In this document: in pieces, positions 39,017-48,300 of the stretch
Layout: every line of letters begins with the position of its first letter
Position numbering within the stretch: the first letter of the stretch is position 1
Assembly (NCBI RefSeq): GCF_900156745.1
Contig: NZ_LT707065.1
Location: forward strand, 2,046,001-2,110,000
Source of the DNA: Achromobacter sp. MFA1 R4
GTDB lineage: Bacteria; Pseudomonadota; Gammaproteobacteria; Burkholderiales; Burkholderiaceae_B
Reading direction: 5' to 3'
Length of the DNA stretch: 64,000 bases
Notes under the pieces: generated by a model
What the model saw: the letters and a program-made list of their open reading frames with translations, nothing else
Told to the model about the DNA's origin: nothing
Databases searched by the model: none
Translations under genes and position numbers: made by a program

Positions 39017-40786
39017 TCAGTCCTCGTCCTTGGCCGCCAGCCCCGGAATCTTCTTCAACGCGGTACCGAACTTCAGGTAATTCACCTTCACCCCATCATC
39101 CAAGTCGATCTGCACCTGCTCGGTGGCCAGCGGGTACAGCACGTCGCGCTCGTAATCCTCCAGCTCGGCCAACACCTTGCCCAGGCGGTCAGCTTCCTTC
39201 AGGGCGCGGGTCTTGTCGCCCTGGCTGCTGTCGGGGTTGATGCTGATGGCGGTCTGACGATTGCGTTCAGAAGTGAGCTTTTCACGGTAGTCCTGCAGAT
39301 AACGCAACACCACGCTCACGGTGTCCGAGCGATAGCGATGCATGTAGATCAGTGCGTTGAAGCTGCCCTTGGGGCTGGAGAACAGCCAGTAGATCGGGCG
39401 CTTCTTATAACGCTTCAAATGATCGGCATAGAACTCGCCCAACAGGTAGTCGCGCAGGCTGTAGTTGCGCTTGCCCTTCACATTCAGCGCCTGCTCGATG
39501 AAGGCCAGATTGTCTTCGTAATGCGGATTGCCAAACGCCACGCGCAGGAACTGGCGCACGCGCAAGGTGATGTCATCGGCAAACCAGTCGCCATCCAGCA
39601 TCGGGACCACGTTGTCGTCATCCACCGGGAAGCTGGGGTCAGGCACCTGCGCCAGATAGTCGGCCAGCGCCTCACCTTGGTTGGCCAGAATCAGCCCCGG
39701 CTTGTCCAGGCTGTAGCGACCGACCATGCAGCCCACGGCATAGCTCACCAGCTCGCGCATGGTGTCGGCCAGCAGCAGGGCTTCCAGCTCTTCCTCGCTC
39801 TTGTCGCCGCCATAGCGGTAGTACGGGTTGCAGGTGAGCGTGATCTCTTCCAGCGGCACTTCGGGCGTCAGCTCGTCCTGCAGGCCGTAGGCGTCGATGA
39901 AGATGCGGTTGTTCTCTTCCTCCAGGCGCTGCATTTCCTGCGACATCTCGCGCCAGCGGGTGCGCAGCTTCTGGTAGCGGGCCTTGAGCGTGGGTTGGCA
40001 GTGGTCGGGGTGTAGCAGAGGGAGAGTGGTGAAGTCCCAGGAAGTTTCGTAGGAATCCCAATCCAACTTAGAGTGCTTTATCAAGTCCTCCGTTGGGAAT
40101 TTGGAATTGATGAATTTCGAATAATCAAATGGCAATTTCTCAAGCTCGTAAGTATTAAAACTTAGCGTGGGGCACAAAACTTCCAGCAGGTTGGTTGCAA
40201 CCTTTGAGCACAAAAAAGAAAGCGCCACCCTCTCTTCTTGGCGTGTCTTTCCAAAAGCGGATCGCCCAGTGTCGTCAAATACAAATCCCTTTGGTCGATA
40301 TCGAGCATTAAATAGCCCAGAGCTGATTTTTGGGTAAGTTAAACCTTCCCTGAAATAAAATTGTGTGTTTTGAGGGCGTGATTTTAATCTGCCACCGGCA
40401 TCCTTAAATTCCTTTATTTCTGAGCCATCATTTTCCCAGTTAACGACTACTTCATGGTTTCCGTACCACTTCCTAAAAGTCCCGCCGCTATGGCATGGGA
40501 ACCACTTCCCCCCACTTTTGACGAATGAGTCTTGGGGCTTCGCGAATTTTTGATTGCCAATCTCGTGCCAGTATCGTTGAAACCTATCGTTATCACCAGT
40601 GAGAAGTCCAGAGCGAAAACTTATTCTACGAGATATCAATTCTCCTTGAGAAAATGAGTTTCTGATATTTACCCCTAATGAATAGGTTATTGGACTCCCG
40701 GGGATTTTATTAAAATCTGTTGTGGAGGCTCGAAAAAAATATCTCTCAATTCCCGGGTTGCGGCTGATGTTTTCATTCTCACTCAT
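39017..40786 (-). CDS. pglX: PglX C-terminal half (target-recognition subunit), separate protein
   Basis: A 589-aa protein matching the second half of BREX type I PglX. After a 15-residue unique leader it starts with the PglX linker motif DFNKIPGSPITYS, then a variable target-recognition region (about residues 25-240), then the conserved C-terminal blocks TSWDFTTLPLLHPDH, LEEENNRIFIDAYGLQDELT, TCNPYYRYGG, PIYWLFSSPKGSFNALIYMHRYR and LDDGVKVNYLKFG. It has no methyltransferase motifs. Its ATG overlaps the stop of the 74-aa gene upstream. The variable region is much more AT-rich than the rest (about 40030-40780), as if exchanged. It presumably supplies DNA specificity to the N-terminal half encoded 1.9 kb upstream. 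Confidence 0.9.
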   Translation of the reverse strand: MSENENISRNPGIERYFFRASTTDFNKIPGSPITYSLGVNIRNSFSQGELISRRISFRSGLLTGDNDRFQRYWHEIGNQKFAKPQDSFVKSGGKWFPCHSGGTFRKWYGNHEVVVNWENDGSEIKEFKDAGGRLKSRPQNTQFYFREGLTYPKISSGLFNARYRPKGFVFDDTGRSAFGKTRQEERVALSFLCSKVATNLLEVLCPTLSFNTYELEKLPFDYSKFINSKFPTEDLIKHSKLDWDSYETSWDFTTLPLLHPDHCQPTLKARYQKLRTRWREMSQEMQRLEEENNRIFIDAYGLQDELTPEVPLEEITLTCNPYYRYGGDKSEEELEALLLADTMRELVSYAVGCMVGRYSLDKPGLILANQGEALADYLAQVPDPSFPVDDDNVVPMLDGDWFADDITLRVRQFLRVAFGNPHYEDNLAFIEQALNVKGKRNYSLRDYLLGEFYADHLKRYKKRPIYWLFSSPKGSFNALIYMHRYRSDTVSVVLRYLQDYREKLTSERNRQTAISINPDSSQGDKTRALKEADRLGKVLAELEDYERDVLYPLATEQVQIDLDDGVKVNYLKFGTALKKIPGLAAKDED

Positions 40787-41007
40787 TCTGCTTCTCCCGC
40801 CGGCAACACCTTGCAGCCAACATCAATCTCAAATCCATCCGGCACCGGCCTAAATGACTTGTCCGGCGAGCGGTGGTTACTCTGGAACTGGCACAGCGCC
40901 CGAACGTAGATCTGGCCGATCACGCAATAGTCGGTAACGCCACCCTTGATGCTCATCGCATCGCGCATCCAACTACCCCTGGACAAACCACCGATGTAAT
41001 TAAGCAT
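40783..41007 (-). CDS. Unknown 74-aa protein nested between the pglX halves
   Basis: Not recognised. It begins MLNYIGGLSRGSWMRDAMS and ends CKVLPAGEAE, with two cysteines and no obvious TM segment or DNA-binding motif. Overlaps the nuclease gene stop by 8 bases and the start of the pglX C-terminal gene by 4 bases, so it is firmly built into the operon's translation chain. It may be a small partner, immunity or inhibitor of the nuclease/ATPase pair, by position only. Confidence 0.6.
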   Translation of the reverse strand: MLNYIGGLSRGSWMRDAMSIKGGVTDYCVIGQIYVRALCQFQSNHRSPDKSFRPVPDGFEIDVGCKVLPAGEAE

Positions 41008-41554
41008 GTTCCGCTTCCGCTGGTATAGGTGCGGCTGGCATGACGCGACTTGCAGGCCACCTTGGGAATACTTCGTTCCATTTTTCCAGATTCACCACTT
41101 GACAACTTTTCGCCAGCGCTTGAGTCCAGCGCCTAGGTTTCTTCCCGACGGGCAGCTCGCGCTTTAGCTCATTGAGCATCCTGCTATTTAGGGCATTGTC
41201 GAATGTCAGAAAGCAGACGTAATGGACCGGCTTATCGACTTTCCCCTCCGCATAACGGTAAAGATGCGAATCCCTGAATTTGTATTTCAGGTAGCCTTTA
41301 AGCCACTTAAAACTATCCTGGCGCGCCTGGCGTTCATCATTATTCGTGGCCTTCACCACGTCATACGCAGACGGATCGTCATAGTCCTTTATTTCGACGT
41401 AAACATACGCTGCATCGAATTCTGCGACGATATCGACACCCTTCATCGGTGCGCCGTGGAATGTTGGCTTGCTGCTATCCCTCTCATCGAATACATAGGC
41501 ATCTATCGCATCAGAAAAGCGAAATTCGAAGCCATCGGCAACAACGACTTTCAT
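41000..41554 (-). CDS. Putative PD-(D/E)XK-type nuclease, 184 aa, nested in pglX
   Basis: No named family recognised. Residues 40-57 read VDIVAEFDAAYVYVEIKDY: Asp41, then Glu54-Ile-Lys56 after a beta-hairpin spacing, which is the PD-(D/E)XK nuclease layout (hydrophobic strand, D, strand, E-x-K). A basic helix-rich region follows (QDSFKWLKGYLKYKFRD). Start overlaps the end of the ATPase gene by four bases (ATGA). Pairing of an ABC-type ATPase with a small nuclease is a common defence design (OLD, Gabija, Rlo-type). The nuclease call is inference from one motif. Confidence 0.55.
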   Translation of the reverse strand: MKVVVADGFEFRFSDAIDAYVFDERDSSKPTFHGAPMKGVDIVAEFDAAYVYVEIKDYDDPSAYDVVKATNNDERQARQDSFKWLKGYLKYKFRDSHLYRYAEGKVDKPVHYVCFLTFDNALNSRMLNELKRELPVGKKPRRWTQALAKSCQVVNLEKWNEVFPRWPASRVMPAAPIPAEAEHA

Positions 41555-42696
41555 TTCCCAAGCCCCCCCATGTCATTCTCGATTTCTTGATTGATGAGAT
41601 AGCCAAAAGCGTCATCAATGGGGTTGGGAGCAATGTGAAGATAATCGTCAGTCGTCGATATTTTTACGTTTCTTGTTGATGAATCGCGATAAAGGCTGAA
41701 GAATCTCACTTGATCCTCTTTGCCCTTGTCCATCAACAGGTCAAACCACTTGAGCAGCACATAGTCATGGGTAGCAAGGATGATCTGCTGGCCGTTTCGG
41801 GCCAGTTCCAACAACACCTGCACCAGATCCTTCATCAGCTTGGGATTGAGGTTGGATTCGGGCTCATCCCACAGCAGTGGACCAGTGCTGCCGGGGTTAA
41901 GACTGCCATTGCTGAGGAGGCGCTGAAGCACGCCAATTTTGCGGAATCCCTCGGCCGTCATGCCGCTGGACAGGTGCTGTTTGCTGCTTGGCACGAATTT
42001 CCATTCGGTGCTGTCCTGGTACATCTGCGCGTGCTGGGCTTTGCTGCGCGTGGCAGGATCCTTCTCCACGTAGCGGCCAGCCTCGAAGACGAAGCGGCCG
42101 TTTTCCAGCAGGTATTGCCCGTCAATCAGATTGGTCAGGCCAGGCACGATGCTGGAAAAGCGTGGATTGAGTTGAACTTTAGCGTCTTGGTCGGATGTGC
42201 CTTCTTTGGCCAACTGTTTGGCCAGATCCAGATAGCCGTCGTCAAAGATGCGTTCGATGGTGGGCAGGTCTGGCTGCTCAGCCGTAAGGCCGCGCACCAG
42301 TGACAACACCTCTTTGGTCGGAATGAAGATGGCGGGTGCCGGCACATCACCGCTGGTAGCGGTGACCTTGGCTGCGGTGTCCTTGCCATAGAACTTTGCT
42401 GTGATCACTTGCCCTGATGCAAAGGTGCCTTTGAGAACTGACTTCCCTCTTGTCCCAGCGCGGCGCAGCCCGCCTACCTGCCCGCTGAGCGGGTGGTAGA
42501 GGCGGCACAGCTTGCGGGCCAGTTGCTCATCGGCCTGTGCGCCATGGGCTTCCGCGCCATTCAGGGCCAGTATGGCTTTGAGCAACTGAGTCTTGCCCGT
42601 ACCGTTTTCGCCGATGACGATGTTGATGCCTCGCGAGAAGTCAATGCTCAGGTCGGTGAAGGCGATGAAATTTTTGAGGTGCAGCTTGCTGATCAT
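41551..42696 (-). CDS. ABC/SMC-type AAA ATPase (OLD-like) nested in pglX
   Basis: A 381-aa ATPase without membrane parts. Walker A is GENGTGKT (residues 29-36) right after a RecF/OLD-like start (ISKLHLKNFIAFTDLSIDF), the signature-like SSGMTAEG lies at 243-250, Walker B LLWDEPESN at 274-282, and the switch His310 in ATHDY. Such AAA_21-type proteins drive nuclease or toxin partners in OLD, PARIS, Gabija, RloC/PrrC and Septu systems. It starts inside the stop of the pglX N-terminal gene (ATGA) and overlaps the nuclease gene. It probably senses a trigger and controls the nuclease encoded next. Confidence 0.85.
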   Translation of the reverse strand: MISKLHLKNFIAFTDLSIDFSRGINIVIGENGTGKTQLLKAILALNGAEAHGAQADEQLARKLCRLYHPLSGQVGGLRRAGTRGKSVLKGTFASGQVITAKFYGKDTAAKVTATSGDVPAPAIFIPTKEVLSLVRGLTAEQPDLPTIERIFDDGYLDLAKQLAKEGTSDQDAKVQLNPRFSSIVPGLTNLIDGQYLLENGRFVFEAGRYVEKDPATRSKAQHAQMYQDSTEWKFVPSSKQHLSSGMTAEGFRKIGVLQRLLSNGSLNPGSTGPLLWDEPESNLNPKLMKDLVQVLLELARNGQQIILATHDYVLLKWFDLLMDKGKEDQVRFFSLYRDSSTRNVKISTTDDYLHIAPNPIDDAFGYLINQEIENDMGGLGK

Positions 42697-44504
42697 TTCA
42701 CCCTGCCTTGTTCGATAGCCTTGGTCAGCATTTCCATCTTCTCCGCTTCCGAGTTGCCATCCACCAGTCGCAGATACGCGCCTCGATAGTCCGGCTTGTG
42801 TGCGTTCTCCAGCACAAAGGCCGTGGTGGAAACGACTTCGCCGCCAATGCTATCGAAGGCCCGCGCCCCCAGGTGTGCCATGGAAAGAATGGTGTGCTGA
42901 TTGAGGATGCGACTACGCAGTGCCTCGAACGACGACAGGAACATCCAACTCTGCATGGTAATCATCGCCACCGCACCACCGGACAAGGCCATGTCCAGGT
43001 TGCGTTCGATGAACATCGCAAACAGGTCGGACTTGCTGTTCGGGTAGTTCGCCTTTGCCCAAGCCCCCAAACGTCCATTCATGCCCTTGCCACCCATGTA
43101 CGGTGGGTTGGCAACGACCACGTGATAACGCGGACTCAGGTAATCAGCCATGCGCAGCACCGCCAGTACCTTGCGGTGGGTTTCGGCCAGGAACAGGCTC
43201 CCGCCCATGTCCTTTGCTTCCAGCGTGACCAATGTGTCGGTCACGCTGGTCAGCTTGGGCTGGATCAATGATCCGAAGTTGTCGGCCTCGCCAAACTGCT
43301 CCAAGGTGCTACGCAGCTCGCGGGTGAACAGGTCACGGCCCACGGCATCCATGTACTCATCCAGCTCTTCGCTGCTAAAGCTGACGTTCTCCAGCACGCA
43401 GATATTGGGCTTGACCCGTTTGTTGAAGAAGCGGCGCTGGCGGGTGCGGGCTTTCATGCTCAGCGCGAAGGCCGCCAGTTCACCAGCGCGCTCGTCCAAC
43501 TCGATGCCGTACAGGTTGTGGGTGAGGATGAGCTCCGGGATCTGAGCCGGATCGAAACCTTCCTCTTCGTACATGGCATAGAGCAGGTCGAAGGCGTAAG
43601 TGAGCATGTGACCGGAGCCACAGGCCGGATCGCACACCTTGATGTCCTGCGGGCTGTTGATCTTGAGGAAATCGGTCTCGGGCTTTTCCGGCGGGATGTA
43701 GTAGGCCATCTGCCCGGCAAGCTTGGATGCGGGGCGATTGAGCAGCCACAGTCGGCCCAGCGAGTTTTCCACCAGATAGCGCACGATCCAGTGCGGGGTG
43801 AACAGCTGGGTGGCAGCGGGAATGTTTTCCGGTGTGATCTTCTGGTTCTTCTTCAGCCCTTCGAAGACGGCGTCCTTCTTTTCTGAGATGTAGAACTGGT
43901 ACAGCCAACCGATGACTTCCACGCTTTCGCAGGCATCGGGCGTCATGGCCTCGCGGGTGTAGGCCAGGATGGCGTTGCCCGAGAGCAGGTCGTCAGGCAT
44001 CAGCAGCTCGGTGTAATCGTCGATGCGCTGAAACAGGAAGGGCATGGCCTGATGCCAGGCATTGCAGGCGGCGACCACCAGCAGGCGGTAGGCCTCGCCC
44101 TGGCCGTCATGGCTGGGGGCGCGGCCTGCCAGCAGATCGGCGATTTTCTGCCGCGCCTTGGGTGGCACCATGTCTTCGTCGATATGGCCCATCTTGGCTT
44201 CGAGCAGAATCTCCGGCTGGAACTGGCCTTCGGCGGGCGACACCACGCCAATGCGCGTGTAGCGGTTCACATCCATGAAACGCAGGGCGCAGAAGCGGTT
44301 GAACCATGTGTAGGCCACGCGCTCGATGACCGGATCCTGGCCACCGCTTTGCGCAATAGCTTCTTCCAACTTCTTCACAGCTTGCGGGCTTTCGCGCCGG
44401 GCCGCGCTGTTGAGCGACAGCACTAGGGTCAACTTGGCGCTGACCTGCTCACGCAGCGTGCGGCGGGCAAACTGGGCGAATTTCTTGAGTTTGCTGGTGT
44501 CCAT
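42693..44504 (-). CDS. pglX: PglX N-terminal half (adenine-specific DNA methyltransferase), separate protein
   Basis: A 603-aa protein equal to the first half of BREX type I PglX. It starts MDTSKLKKFAQFARRTL, has ERVAYTWFNRFCALRFMDVNR, the SAM-binding motif DPACGSGHMLTYAFD (about residue 290) and the catalytic motif IV VVANPPYMGGKGMNG (about 464), then ends soon after AYLRLVDGNSEAEK, exactly where full-length PglX (~1200 aa) enters its target-recognition part. The reading frame is intact up to a clean stop that overlaps the next start. It methylates adenine in the BREX motif to mark self DNA. It would need the separate C-terminal half for specificity. Confidence 0.92.
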   Translation of the reverse strand: MDTSKLKKFAQFARRTLREQVSAKLTLVLSLNSAARRESPQAVKKLEEAIAQSGGQDPVIERVAYTWFNRFCALRFMDVNRYTRIGVVSPAEGQFQPEILLEAKMGHIDEDMVPPKARQKIADLLAGRAPSHDGQGEAYRLLVVAACNAWHQAMPFLFQRIDDYTELLMPDDLLSGNAILAYTREAMTPDACESVEVIGWLYQFYISEKKDAVFEGLKKNQKITPENIPAATQLFTPHWIVRYLVENSLGRLWLLNRPASKLAGQMAYYIPPEKPETDFLKINSPQDIKVCDPACGSGHMLTYAFDLLYAMYEEEGFDPAQIPELILTHNLYGIELDERAGELAAFALSMKARTRQRRFFNKRVKPNICVLENVSFSSEELDEYMDAVGRDLFTRELRSTLEQFGEADNFGSLIQPKLTSVTDTLVTLEAKDMGGSLFLAETHRKVLAVLRMADYLSPRYHVVVANPPYMGGKGMNGRLGAWAKANYPNSKSDLFAMFIERNLDMALSGGAVAMITMQSWMFLSSFEALRSRILNQHTILSMAHLGARAFDSIGGEVVSTTAFVLENAHKPDYRGAYLRLVDGNSEAEKMEMLTKAIEQGRVK

Positions 44505-45364
44505 CAATCGGCCTTCTTACCCGGCAGCTTGCCCGAGCGTTTTTCGAGTTTCTTTTCGTCAGACTTCACCCGTCGCTCCAGCTTCTTGATGTCCTCTTCC
44601 GCCGGCAGGTGCTCCGGTTGGATGCCGCGCTGCCCGAGCATGCCGCGCACGCTGAGGTTGTTCTGCACGTGTTCGTCGGTGATGCGGGTTTCGCCGTGCA
44701 GATTCGCCTGTTGCACATTGTGGTTGGTCATCTCCGTGGCCAGGTTCTTGGCCGCGATGGTGAGGGTTGGCAGGAAGTCCGCCAGCGGCCGGGCCGGGGC
44801 AACTCCCAGACGGTCTTTCATCTCCTGAGTGCTGTTGCCGCCGAACAGGGCGGTATCGCCCCTGGAGCGAATGCGACCGAAGCCAGCGTCGTCCACGCCC
44901 CGTTCATAGATGTTCTGGGACAGGGCTTTTTCCGATTCGCGCAGGCGGTCGCGTGCATCCAGGCGAGCCTGCAGACGCATGCGTTCCTCGATCAGTTCCT
45001 GCTTGCGGGTCTGGGTGGCGAAGTAACTCTGGGCGAACGCGATGGCTTCCTTGCGGGGGTCGCCGTTCATCGCCACGAGGTAGCAGGCGTAGCGGGTGAG
45101 CATGAAATCGTCGACCGGGCGCTCGGCACCGCTGCCAAGAGGGACCATTTTCGTGACGCCACGAAAATGGTCGTCCACGCTGTAACCCGTTGATTCACAA
45201 GCCTCCATAGCCCGCCGAATGGCGGTCATGAAGTTCTCCCAGCGGGCATAGCCGAGGGGTTCCTGCAGGTCGCGGGCGTACCAGAACTCGATGTTTTCAC
45301 CGGGGATCCCCTGCGCCAATGCATCGAGATGGTTTTGCATGCGCTGGGTGACTTCATTGGCCAT
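44504..45364 (-). CDS. dinD: DinD-like protein (DNA damage-inducible protein D family)
   Basis: A 286-aa protein. The N-terminal BRO/KilA-type domain has EFWYARDLQEPLGYARWENF, and the DinD block RKQELIEERMRLQARLDARDRLRESEK follows; the C-terminal part (MTNHNVQQANLHGETRITDEHVQNN) and a Lys-rich tail complete the family pattern. E. coli DinD (Orf-Y) is SOS-induced and inhibits RecA-mediated strand exchange. It lies between brxC and pglX, overlapping pglX by one base, so it is translated as part of the BREX operon. Its role in BREX is not established. Confidence 0.85.
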   Translation of the reverse strand: MANEVTQRMQNHLDALAQGIPGENIEFWYARDLQEPLGYARWENFMTAIRRAMEACESTGYSVDDHFRGVTKMVPLGSGAERPVDDFMLTRYACYLVAMNGDPRKEAIAFAQSYFATQTRKQELIEERMRLQARLDARDRLRESEKALSQNIYERGVDDAGFGRIRSRGDTALFGGNSTQEMKDRLGVAPARPLADFLPTLTIAAKNLATEMTNHNVQQANLHGETRITDEHVQNNLSVRGMLGQRGIQPEHLPAEEDIKKLERRVKSDEKKLEKRSGKLPGKKAD

Positions 45365-45383
45365 GTTGCTGTCTCCCTTTGCC

Positions 45384-48300
45384 TCAGATCTGTACCCGAT
45401 TGCCGGCCTGGATTTCCTTCAGCCAGGCTTCACGCTGCTTTCGCAGGTAGTCGTCCAGCTCGGCCTCCGACGCCAGCCACGGCTTGGCATAGCTGACCTT
45501 GATGGTGCGTGCGGCTACCAGCTTGGGCTCAGGGGTTGGCGTGGATGGAGGCGTCGCACCACCGGGGCCAGGTGATACGGGATGTGGCGCAGGATCGGGC
45601 GGTGCAGGCCGGGCAAGTTGTTCCAGTTGCAGCAGGAGCCGAGGGTAGTCCTCGTCTTCAAATCGGCGCAACTGATCGCGGATCATGGCGATGCGCTTGT
45701 GGGCCTGGATGCTTTGCCGAGCGTCGCCGAAGGGCTGAATGAGCCGCTTGCGGTCAGTCGGGTTCAGTTGGCCAAATTCCGTCGCGTCTTGCAGGCGCTG
45801 TTCCAGCTCCACAAGGCGATCATTGGCTTGTCCCTTTTCCTGCGCGAGATGCTGCTCAATGGCGTGCTGCAGGGCGTCCAACTGCGGCTTGAGCTGTTGC
45901 AGGCGGTTGCCTTGCCAGGGACGGCTGTCGGTAAGCAGGGCACGCACCGCCTCGACTTCGGCAGCGCCTACGTAGGCGAAGTTGTCTTCCTGCTCGGCAA
46001 CCAACTGACGCGCCTGGTCGAAGATGGCCTTCTGCGGGCTGTACATGAAGCGCCGCAGCGGGTCGATGGTGTTTTCCTTGGTGTCCAGCAGTGCATCTTC
46101 AGCCCGGGCCAGATCCGTCAGGAACCAGTTCGGGTTTTTGCTGGCTATGTCCTTCAAGGTGGTCAGCACCGGCGCCAATGCGCTCAGGAAGGGGTATTGC
46201 GCTTTTTGCCCGTGCAGGGCGCTCAATTCGGTTTCCAGCGTTTTCAGCGCATCGACGGTTTCACGGGCCAGTGCCCGGGCTTCGTTGCCGGCGGCGGGCT
46301 GGTCGAAGAACTCGGCGTAGAACTCCTTGAGCGTGCGCACCTGCGAGGCGCTGAACTCGATCTGCGGCTCCAGCACCAGCGAGGGATGGGCATGGGTATT
46401 GAGCAAGCCGCGCTCCAGCGCATCGTCTTCAAGCGGATTGCTGTCCTGCCGAACCTCGACCTTGCCGCGTGCGCACAGCAGGGCCAGGTTGCACAGGATG
46501 GCGGCGTGATACCAGCCGTAGTTCTTCCGCTCGAAGCGCTCAAGCAAGCTCTTGACCGTAGTGCGCACGCCGCCACGGGCATTGCTCTGGATGAAGGCCA
46601 ACAGCTCCTGCTCCGGCTCGGTCAGACTGGCGGCGTCGTTGGCCAGCAAGCCGTCCTTAGCCATGCGCAGGTGTTTGCCGATATCGGCTTCGGCAAACAC
46701 CACGTCGTCGCGCAACATGCGCAGGTTGGGGTAGGCGGTCTGCACCAGTTGCTCGAATCCCTTGAGCACGCGGGTCTGGCCATCTTCGCCACCAACGTCC
46801 ACGTCTGACGCGTTGATGATAAGCCTGGCCTTGCCCAGCAGTGCACGCGCGCGAACCTGTAGATCGTTCAGGCGCTCGGTGTTCTGGGAACCCTTGGCAT
46901 CGAGAATACGTTTGACGGTTTCTTGCTGGGTATTGCTGTTCTGGCGGATGTATTTCTCGGTGCGTTTATGCATGGCCAGGTCTTGCATAAAGCGCACATC
47001 GGCCGGCAGGACCACCCGCAACTCATCGCGCCCCATGCTTTGCATGCGCTGCTGCGTGAGGAATCCTTCGGAATCGTCAAAGCCATCGGTCAGCGGCGAG
47101 ATGACATGGATGGCCAGTTCGTGCTCGCGGCTGAGCACCCGATCGTCGAGCTTGCGGGTGTAGGGGTAGTCCTGACCGGTGCCGTAGCGGATCTTGCGTT
47201 GTTTGATGACACCGTCGAACAGCAGCTTTTCAAGCTCCTTGGCCAGATCGGCGTTTTCGATGTCGGTGTTCTTGATTTCCTGTTCGACGTCTTTTTCTTC
47301 GTCGGTCAGGTATTCATAGACATCACCATTGCGCTGAATGTAGGTCTGCTGCTCCAGCAGATTGAGCGCCGCTTCGAGCTTCTTGTGCTGGGCGGGAATG
47401 TCCTCGCCAAAGCGCTCCAGCATCAGCACGCTCAGGTTGCGTGGTGTGGCTTTGAACTCCTTGACGTACTTGACCAGGAACAGCGCCTTGAGCACGCGCA
47501 CGGCGTATTCATCGTTGAGGTTACGTTCGGCCACGTTGATGGCGCTCTGGATGCCGCCTTTCAGTGCACTGCGGATGCCTTCGAACATGCGGTCGAAAGT
47601 GGCCAACTGACCGACCGATTCGCTCTCGATTGCCATGGCGACATCGCGAAACACCCCAAGCATGGAGCGCTCGCCGACCGAGTTGGCCTTGCCTTCGAAG
47701 CCGTTGTGCAGCGACAGCCCGCGAATGGCGGCCTGGAACAACGGAAATTGGTAGGGAACGAAGGGATAGGCGTAGATGAAGTGCTCTTCATCGCGGAAGT
47801 TCTGATAGCGCTGGCCGCCATCGGCAAACTCGAACAGGGTCTTGAAGTTGTTGACCTGCTGCGCATACACGCCCTGCAGCAACTGGCGACCGTCATCGTT
47901 TTTAGCCAGCAAGCGCTTCTGGATCACCTCGGCCACATCGGCACTGGTGAGTTTGAGCCGGTTAGCAAAGCGGGCCTGGATCTTGGAAAAGTCGTTGCTT
48001 TGCTGCTTGCTCATGTCGCCCAGCACGTCGGTCATGTCCTCCTGGGCGGTAACGATGATCCAGGCGCGGCCCTGGCATTTGGTGGCCAAGCTTTCGGCCA
48101 CTGTCTGCAGGTTGGTCATGAGCTTGGTGTTGTCGGCGATGTACTGCCCGACTTCGTCAACGAAGAAGTTCAGACGGAAGTTGGCCGGTTGCTGGTCCAG
48201 CCAGGCTTTGACCTGATTGCCGAAATCTTCGATGGACACACTGTACTGGCTGCGGTATTTGTCCAGGATGCCCTTGGCATGCGCGGCGTCTTCGCCGGTG

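Noticed and set aside
40787-42692. Insertion sequence interrupting pglX
   Set aside because: No transposase, terminal repeats or target duplication; all frames overlap in an orderly way.
42693-44504. Type I restriction HsdM
   Set aside because: The order brxA-brxB-brxC-pglX-pglZ-brxL and the PglX N-terminus identify BREX, and there is no hsdR or hsdS.
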